In this document: positions 60,003 to 64,000 of the stretch, piece after piece
Layout of the letters: each line of letters begins with the position of its first letter
Position numbering within the stretch: the first letter of the stretch is position 1
Assembly (NCBI GenBank): GCA_045637775.1
Contig: JAZUAC010000042.1
Location: 1-64,000 of the forward strand
Source: UMGS172 sp045637775
Lineage (GTDB): Bacteria; Bacillota; Clostridia; Oscillospirales; Acutalibacteraceae
Length of the DNA stretch: 64,000 nucleotides
Direction: 5' to 3'
Translations under genes and position numbers: made by a program
Notes under the pieces: generated by a model
The model's database searches: none
The model's input: the letters and a program-made list of their open reading frames with translations, nothing else
Told to the model about the DNA's origin: nothing

Positions 60003-61361
60003 ATGTCTTTACCTCTAAAATTTACTGATAGAATGAAGCTTATTTTAAAGGAAAAATTTTCCTTATTTGAAAAAGCTTTCGAAAATGATGCTTTTCGCGC
60101 TTTAAGGGTCAACACTCTTAAATGCGATGCCGAAGCTTTAAAGAGTGTTTTCTGTCTTGATGAGCCTACGGCATTTTGCCAAAAATCATATTATCTGCCC
60201 GAATCGGTGACAAAACCCGGCAATCATCCGCTTCACCACGCCGGTGCTTTTTATATGCAGGAGCCGTCGGCAACCTCGGTTGTTGAGGCTATCGGCATTG
60301 AGGAAGGCGATTTTGTGCTTGATCTTTGTGCTTCACCCGGTGGAAAATCCACCCAAGCCGCCGCGTATTTGAACGGAAAAGGCTTGATTGTATCGAATGA
60401 GTTTGTTTCCTCACGTGTTCAACCTTTGGTTTCCAATATTGAAAGAATGGGTATTGTGAACGCGATTGTCACCTCGGCAAGACCCGATGCTTTGTGTCCG
60501 CAGTTACCTGAATTTTTTGATAAGGTTATTGTTGATGCACCTTGCTCGGGAGAGGGAATGTTCCGTAAAGAGGCGGCAGCGTTGGAAAACTGGAGTGTTG
60601 AAAATGTTTTGGCTTGTGCCGAGCGACAGAAAAAGATAATCGATTGTGCCGCCGAATGTGTAAAAAATGGCGGAAAGTTGGTTTACAGCACCTGTACCTA
60701 TGCTTTTGAGGAAAATGAGGGTGTTATTGAGTATTTTCTCCTGAATCACCCTGATTTTCACCTTGTTAAACCTCAAATTGATTTCGGTGAGGATGCCGTT
60801 AAAGAATTTGCACCAAATGTCCAAAATATTGAGTATGCACGCCGAATTTTCAATTTCAACGGTGGTGAGGGTCACTTTGTTGCCGTTATGCAACGCGATG
60901 GTGAGTCGACACCGAGTGAAGTTGAGTGCCGTGGTACCAGAGATAAAAAGTCTGAACCTATCTATAAAGTTTTTTCGGAATTTTACAAGGAAAACTTCCA
61001 CGGAACAGTTCCCGAGAACACTACCGTGGTAAACGACAGGGTGTATATTTCACCGATGAATTTGAAACTGAACGGTGTTCAGACTGTTCGTTCAGGCATT
61101 TTTGCGGGAACTGTGCGAAATAATCGATTCATTCCCGAACATGCTTTGTTCAACAACAATCAACATATCGCAAAAAATATTATCGACCTTTCGTTAGACG
61201 ATGAGAGTGTGCTAAAGTTCCTACACGGTGAGGAAATACCGTGCGACGGTTCGCTTAAAGGTTATACACAAGTTAATATCATTGGTGTTCCTCTGGGCTT
61301 TGGTAAAGCCTCAAACGGTACATTAAAAAACCATTATCCTAAAGGCTTAAGGATTTTGTAA
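60003..61361 (+). CDS. RsmF-like NOL1/NOP2/Sun family rRNA m5C methyltransferase
   Basis: 452 residues from the ATG at 60003 (AAGGTGA site); an in-frame extension to 59757 reads antisense through the Asn/Gln-rich gene and is rejected. LDLCASPGGKSTQAA near 108 binds SAM; the two reactive cysteines are in VDAPCSGEGMFRKE near 180 and VYSTCTYAFEENEG near 230. A C-terminal RsmF/PUA-like part (about 300-452) ends with GFGKASNGTLKNHYPKGLR. It methylates cytosine in 16S rRNA. Terminator follows. Confidence 0.9.
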   Translation: MSLPLKFTDRMKLILKEKFSLFEKAFENDAFRALRVNTLKCDAEALKSVFCLDEPTAFCQKSYYLPESVTKPGNHPLHHAGAFYMQEPSATSVVEAIGIEEGDFVLDLCASPGGKSTQAAAYLNGKGLIVSNEFVSSRVQPLVSNIERMGIVNAIVTSARPDALCPQLPEFFDKVIVDAPCSGEGMFRKEAAALENWSVENVLACAERQKKIIDCAAECVKNGGKLVYSTCTYAFEENEGVIEYFLLNHPDFHLVKPQIDFGEDAVKEFAPNVQNIEYARRIFNFNGGEGHFVAVMQRDGESTPSEVECRGTRDKKSEPIYKVFSEFYKENFHGTVPENTTVVNDRVYISPMNLKLNGVQTVRSGIFAGTVRNNRFIPEHALFNNNQHIAKNIIDLSLDDESVLKFLHGEEIPCDGSLKGYTQVNIIGVPLGFGKASNGTLKNHYPKGLRIL

Positions 61362-61366
61362 TATAG

Positions 61367-61408
61367 AAAAAAGATTCTTCATTGCATTATGCGTGAAGAA
61401 TCTTTTTT
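61367..61408. terminator. Bidirectional terminator with GATTCTTCA repeat ends
   Basis: AAAAAAGATTCTTCA (61367-61381) pairs with TGAAGAATCTTTTTTT (61394-61408). Its arms resemble the GATTCTTCGCTT repeat family at 41-117 and 6093-6167. Confidence 0.85.
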
Positions 61409-61413
61409 TATAC

Positions 61414-62250
61414 TTATTGTCCTTGCGAAAGCCTAATGTAATTAAACAGGTACTGCTGAGCAATTCCTGCATAAGGTACGGCACATTCGGGGAAAACACC
61501 ATCGAAGTATTCCTCCAAAGCGCGCTTTATCCAGACATCCTTTGGTAGAGCCTCAATGCGCTGAAATCCGAAAAGCAGAGTGCAATCAGCAACCTTGACA
61601 CCGACACCTGTTATTTTCATCAATTCATTTCGTGCAGTGTTAATATCTGCGGTAGCTATCAAATCAAGGTCGATTTCTTTGTTTATATACTTTTTCGCGC
61701 CGTCTATGATATATCTTGCTCTAAAGCCGCAACGGATAGGGGAAAGGTCTTCGGGTGAGAGTTTTGCTATTGTTTGTGCATCCGGGAAAGAATAACCGCC
61801 GTTTTCCAAAGGTTTACCGAAATTTTCACACAACCGTTCGATTATACCCTTGATTCTCGGGATATTGTTGTTCTGCGAAATGATAAACGAACAAAGAGCT
61901 TCCCATTTATCCTGCTTTAATATTCTTATACCGCAGTTGATTTCAGCGGCTTTTTTTAATATCTCATTTTGTGAAATGGTATCTATAATGTTTCCGTAGT
62001 CGCGGTCAATGTCGAGATAAGCTTTCCATTTTTCTTCGTATTCGTTGAGTGTACAATCAAAAATCACAATCTCGGTTTCGGTTTTGTTTACACGTAGTTT
62101 TCGCCCCAGAGCAATGCCTTCCCAAGAACCGTCCTCCAAAGCCTTCCAACGAAAAGCTTGACCGCAGTCAAAGGTTTCTTGCAACCCAAAGTGTTCAACA
62201 CCCGAGATGTAAATATTACCGTTTTTTTCAACCGCTTTCGGAGAATACAT
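61414..62250 (-). CDS. 8-oxoguanine DNA glycosylase (Ogg1-type)
   Basis: 278 residues; the ATG at 62250 is seven bases after GAGGTG, better than the ATG two codons earlier. It removes 8-oxoguanine from DNA. A TBP-like N-terminal domain with FDCGQAFRWK, then the HhH-GPD motif: ITGVGVKVADCTLLF carries the catalytic Lys and ALPKDVWIKRAL the Asp. C-terminus IAQQYLFNYIR is typical. Own transcription unit. Confidence 0.9.
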   Translation of the reverse strand: MYSPKAVEKNGNIYISGVEHFGLQETFDCGQAFRWKALEDGSWEGIALGRKLRVNKTETEIVIFDCTLNEYEEKWKAYLDIDRDYGNIIDTISQNEILKKAAEINCGIRILKQDKWEALCSFIISQNNNIPRIKGIIERLCENFGKPLENGGYSFPDAQTIAKLSPEDLSPIRCGFRARYIIDGAKKYINKEIDLDLIATADINTARNELMKITGVGVKVADCTLLFGFQRIEALPKDVWIKRALEEYFDGVFPECAVPYAGIAQQYLFNYIRLSQGQ

Positions 62251-62419
62251 ATCCATTCACCTCACTTAAATCTGTTTAAATTATATCGTATTTCGCATAA
62301 CAAATCAATAACAAGTTGTCAAGCAATTTTTTCAATATTTACAATTTGTAGGGTTACATAAACCATCAAATTATGTAATACTGTGTCAAAAACCATGATG
62401 AAATGAATAGTTTTTCGAC

Positions 62420-62440
62420 TTATCCACAGAGTTATCCCCA
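62420..62440 (+). promoter_or_regulatory. Pair of DnaA-box-like sites
   Basis: TTATCCACA (62420-62428, perfect) and TTATCCCCA (62432-62440) are 12 bp apart in the same orientation. They lie in the AT-rich gap 62257-62500, which is otherwise featureless, about 150 bp before a small gene and spoIIGA. Confidence 0.6.
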
Positions 62441-62500
62441 AGTTTTATGTAAACCCCAAGTTACAAAACGTATTATTTTAAATAATTCCTAAAAATTCTC

Positions 62501-62529
62501 TTGACAAGGTATGAAAGACAATTTATCTG
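62501..62529 (+). promoter_or_regulatory. SigA-type promoter of the small membrane protein gene
   Basis: TTGACA (62501-62506), 17-bp spacer, TATCTG (62524-62529). Confidence 0.5.
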
Positions 62530-62567
62530 TCAACGCTATTGTTAAAATAATGCGTTCGGAGGTTATT

Positions 62568-62858
62568 ATGCTCAGAGGTGTTAATAAAAGAATAATCGAA
62601 ATCAACGACACGGGAAGTGAGCTTTTTGAAAAAGCATTCTTCATTGTTAAAAACGATCAAAATTTAAGCGAAGCAACACTTGAAAATGAAGCTAACCGAA
62701 TAATGCTGACCTATTTTAACCGTGAGTCACAGCAGCCTCATATGGGTTATCTGCGCTATCAGAACCTAAAAAAACAGCGCAGAATAGCAGCGATCATCAC
62801 AATTACTGCCGTTTTGTTTGTATTGTCGGCAGTATCGGCATGTATTTATTTGTTTTGA
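62568..62858 (+). CDS. Small C-terminally membrane-anchored protein of unknown function
   Basis: 96 residues from the ATG at 62568 (CGGAGG site; an ATG at 62511 lacks one). MLRGVNKRIIEINDTGSELFEKAFFIV opens, a helical basic region (YLRYQNLKKQRR) precedes one C-terminal membrane helix (about 75-95). Short proteins with this start are found near cell-division and sporulation genes in Clostridia; no function is known to me. Its promoter is 40 bp upstream, with DnaA-like sites further up. Confidence 0.72.
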   Translation: MLRGVNKRIIEINDTGSELFEKAFFIVKNDQNLSEATLENEANRIMLTYFNRESQQPHMGYLRYQNLKKQRRIAAIITITAVLFVLSAVSACIYLF

Positions 62859-62894
62859 AAATGATTTAAATTTATAACTAAAATATTTAAAATT

Positions 62895-62940
62895 TTCGGA
62901 CCTATTGTGACATTTTTCGACCTACCCTAAAAAGTATAAT
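62895..62940 (+). promoter_or_regulatory. spoIIG promoter with long spacer and two Spo0A-box-like sites
   Basis: TATAAT (62935-62940) has no good -35 at 17 bp but GTGACA (62907-62912) at 22 bp, the unusual spacing known for Bacillus spoIIG. TTCGGAC (62895-62901) and TTCGACC (62916-62922) resemble inverted 0A boxes (TTCGACA), 21 bp apart. Confidence 0.55.
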
Positions 62941-62962
62941 AATTACTAAAGGGGTGTTGAGG

Positions 62963-63820
62963 TTGGAAATATATGTGGATGTTCTAGTTTTTATAAATAC
63001 GGTGGTGGATTATCTGTTGCTGTCAGCAACATCGTGTTTGTTAAAGTATAAAGTGCCGTTTGTCCGAAAGCTAATAGCAGCTTTTGTGTCGGCTTTGTTT
63101 TCGCTTTATATTTTTCTGCCGTCGCAAGGTTTTGTTATTGGACTGCTAATGCGCGCATTATCATCGTCGGTCACGGTTGCCGTTTGTTACAAGATAAAGC
63201 CTGTAAAGAGCTTTTTTAGGGCTTTGGCAGCGTTTTACACCGCGACATTCATATATTTCGGACTAATGGCAGGTCTTTGGATGCTGTTTGAACCCACACA
63301 AATGTCATTAAACAACGGAGTAGTATATTTTAATGTTTCACCGTTGATGTTGATAACACTGTCGTTTGTGTTTTATGTTGTGATTGTGTTGGTGAAAAAA
63401 CTAACCCAAAAATCGGATGAGTTTGCAAAACGGTGTGAGATAACATTGATATACGGGGATAAAACTATCAAACGGCGGGCTATGGTCGATTCGGGACATT
63501 CTTTGAGCGATATGTTTTCAGATAGCATTGTGTTGATAATTGACAGAGATACGTCAAAGGAATTATTCGGTGAAGTTCAAACCGTAAATATGTTAAAGCT
63601 TATACCGCCTGCCGATAGTGAAATTGCCGTAAAGTTTCGTATGATACCATTAAAAACCGTATCGGCCGAAAAGATAATGCCTGCCGTACGGCTTGATAAG
63701 GCTGTTATCGAAATAGGACTTAGAAATTTTAATCTACATAAACCCATAGCCGTTATCAGTGAGGGTAAGTTGTCAAATGAATACTCGGTCATAATCCCAC
63801 CCGAAGCAATAAATCTTTAA
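62963..63820 (+). CDS. spoIIGA: Sigma-E processing peptidase SpoIIGA
   Basis: 285 residues from the TTG at 62963, six bases after GGGGTG, giving the typical MEIYVDVLVFINTVVDYLLL start; upstream GTG/TTG codons overlap the ribosome site. Five membrane helices occupy about 5-150, then an aspartic-protease-like domain with the catalytic VDSGHSLSDMF near 180. It cleaves pro-sigma-E in the mother cell after signalling from the forespore. sigE follows 13 bp later. Confidence 0.92.
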   Translation: MEIYVDVLVFINTVVDYLLLSATSCLLKYKVPFVRKLIAAFVSALFSLYIFLPSQGFVIGLLMRALSSSVTVAVCYKIKPVKSFFRALAAFYTATFIYFGLMAGLWMLFEPTQMSLNNGVVYFNVSPLMLITLSFVFYVVIVLVKKLTQKSDEFAKRCEITLIYGDKTIKRRAMVDSGHSLSDMFSDSIVLIIDRDTSKELFGEVQTVNMLKLIPPADSEIAVKFRMIPLKTVSAEKIMPAVRLDKAVIEIGLRNFNLHKPIAVISEGKLSNEYSVIIPPEAINL

Positions 63821-63832
63821 AGGAGCATTTTT

Positions 63833-64000
63833 ATGAAGATAATCAGTACCAAGTTGAGTGTGATAATACGAAATCTTTTGAAAAAACTGGGTCTTATAAA
63901 TTCAAGCTATTACATAAATGGACCCGAGACTTTACCCGAACCTTTGACACCCCAAGAAGAGGCAGAAATGCTTTCGCTTTTGTCAACCGAAAAGATGTGC
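63833..64000 (+). CDS. sigE: RNA polymerase sigma-E, mother-cell specific (5' part, cut by window end)
   Basis: 56 codons to the window edge. The pro-sequence and region 1 match SigE: basic amphipathic start, LLKKLGL, YYINGPETLPEPLTPQEEAEMLSLL, close in pattern to Bacillus SigE (YYIGGSEALPPPL). It would be made as an inactive precursor and activated by SpoIIGA. AAAGGAG precedes the ATG. Confidence 0.93.
   Translation, partial: MKIISTKLSVIIRNLLKKLGLINSSYYINGPETLPEPLTPQEEAEMLSLLSTEKMC

Noticed and set aside
62400..62470. Possible replication origin near the DnaA boxes
   Set aside because: Only two boxes are seen and dnaA, dnaN and a DNA-unwinding region are absent; a regulatory or titration role is more cautious.

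Overview
The window looks like chromosomal DNA of a spore-forming, gut-type Clostridia, most likely an Oscillospirales/Ruminococcaceae-like lineage. This is inferred from gene content only. The evidence is the spoVB-mazG-hup-rqcP-yabP-yabQ-divIC-yabR block, a YpeB-type germination protein, spoIIGA followed by the start of sigE, a bile-salt-hydrolase-like enzyme, and secreted proteins carrying type I dockerins plus a surface protein with a cohesin-like domain. Base composition is moderate. Promoters are SigA-like and Shine-Dalgarno sequences are strong. No rRNA, tRNA, CRISPR array or prophage was seen.

Layout. 1-1.25 kb: an RluA-type pseudouridine synthase. 1.25-14.2 kb (minus): a carbohydrate locus transcribed from uxuA leftward (uxuA, TIM-barrel isomerase, SDR fructuronate-reductase-like enzyme, two more TIM-barrel isomerases, two Gfo/Idh/MocA oxidoreductases, a metallophosphoesterase and a secreted CBM/LRR/dockerin/esterase protein). 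A divergent AraC regulator follows, and three helically phased 16-bp repeats lie in the shared control region. 15.2-19 kb: small accessory genes among mobile-looking repeats, including a DUF559 endonuclease gene enclosed by two-hairpin inverted repeats, then ppa, a P-loop kinase, a bile salt hydrolase and a CmpB-type membrane protein. 19.2-28.8 kb (plus): recJ, rel, dtd, an MBL hydrolase, hemZ, a small coiled-coil protein, an MTAN-like nucleosidase and a SpoVB-like flippase. 28.9-33.3 kb: the conserved sporulation/division block and an RNA methyltransferase. 33.3-43.3 kb: an RHH regulator, a small Cys-rich protein, GH16, a cohesin-like surface protein, tspO, CIRCE-controlled groESL, and a very large secreted protein with a 48-residue peptide gene behind it. 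43.7-51.6 kb (minus): nifZ-thiI-cinA-srtB-spoIID-like-COG2426 in one probable operon. 51.8-56.7 kb: ypeB and a BspA-LRR/dockerin protein. 56.9-61.4 kb: rplU-prp-rpmA-obg-mrnC, a tiny Asn/Gln-rich gene on the other strand, and an rsmF-like gene. 61.4-64 kb: ogg, a small membrane protein, spoIIGA and the 5' end of sigE.

The strongest candidates for something undescribed are: (1) the DUF559 nuclease cassette and its solo relatives, which share a two-hairpin architecture with compensatory stem changes; (2) the phased AraC operator array; (3) a secreted giant protein plus 48-residue peptide pair whose codon choice suggests very high expression; (4) a cytoplasmic MoaB/CinA-like domain fused through a membrane segment to an extracellular SpoIID domain; and (5) a cohesin/dockerin set suggesting a small cellulosome-like assembly. 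All calls come from reading sequence; no database search was run.
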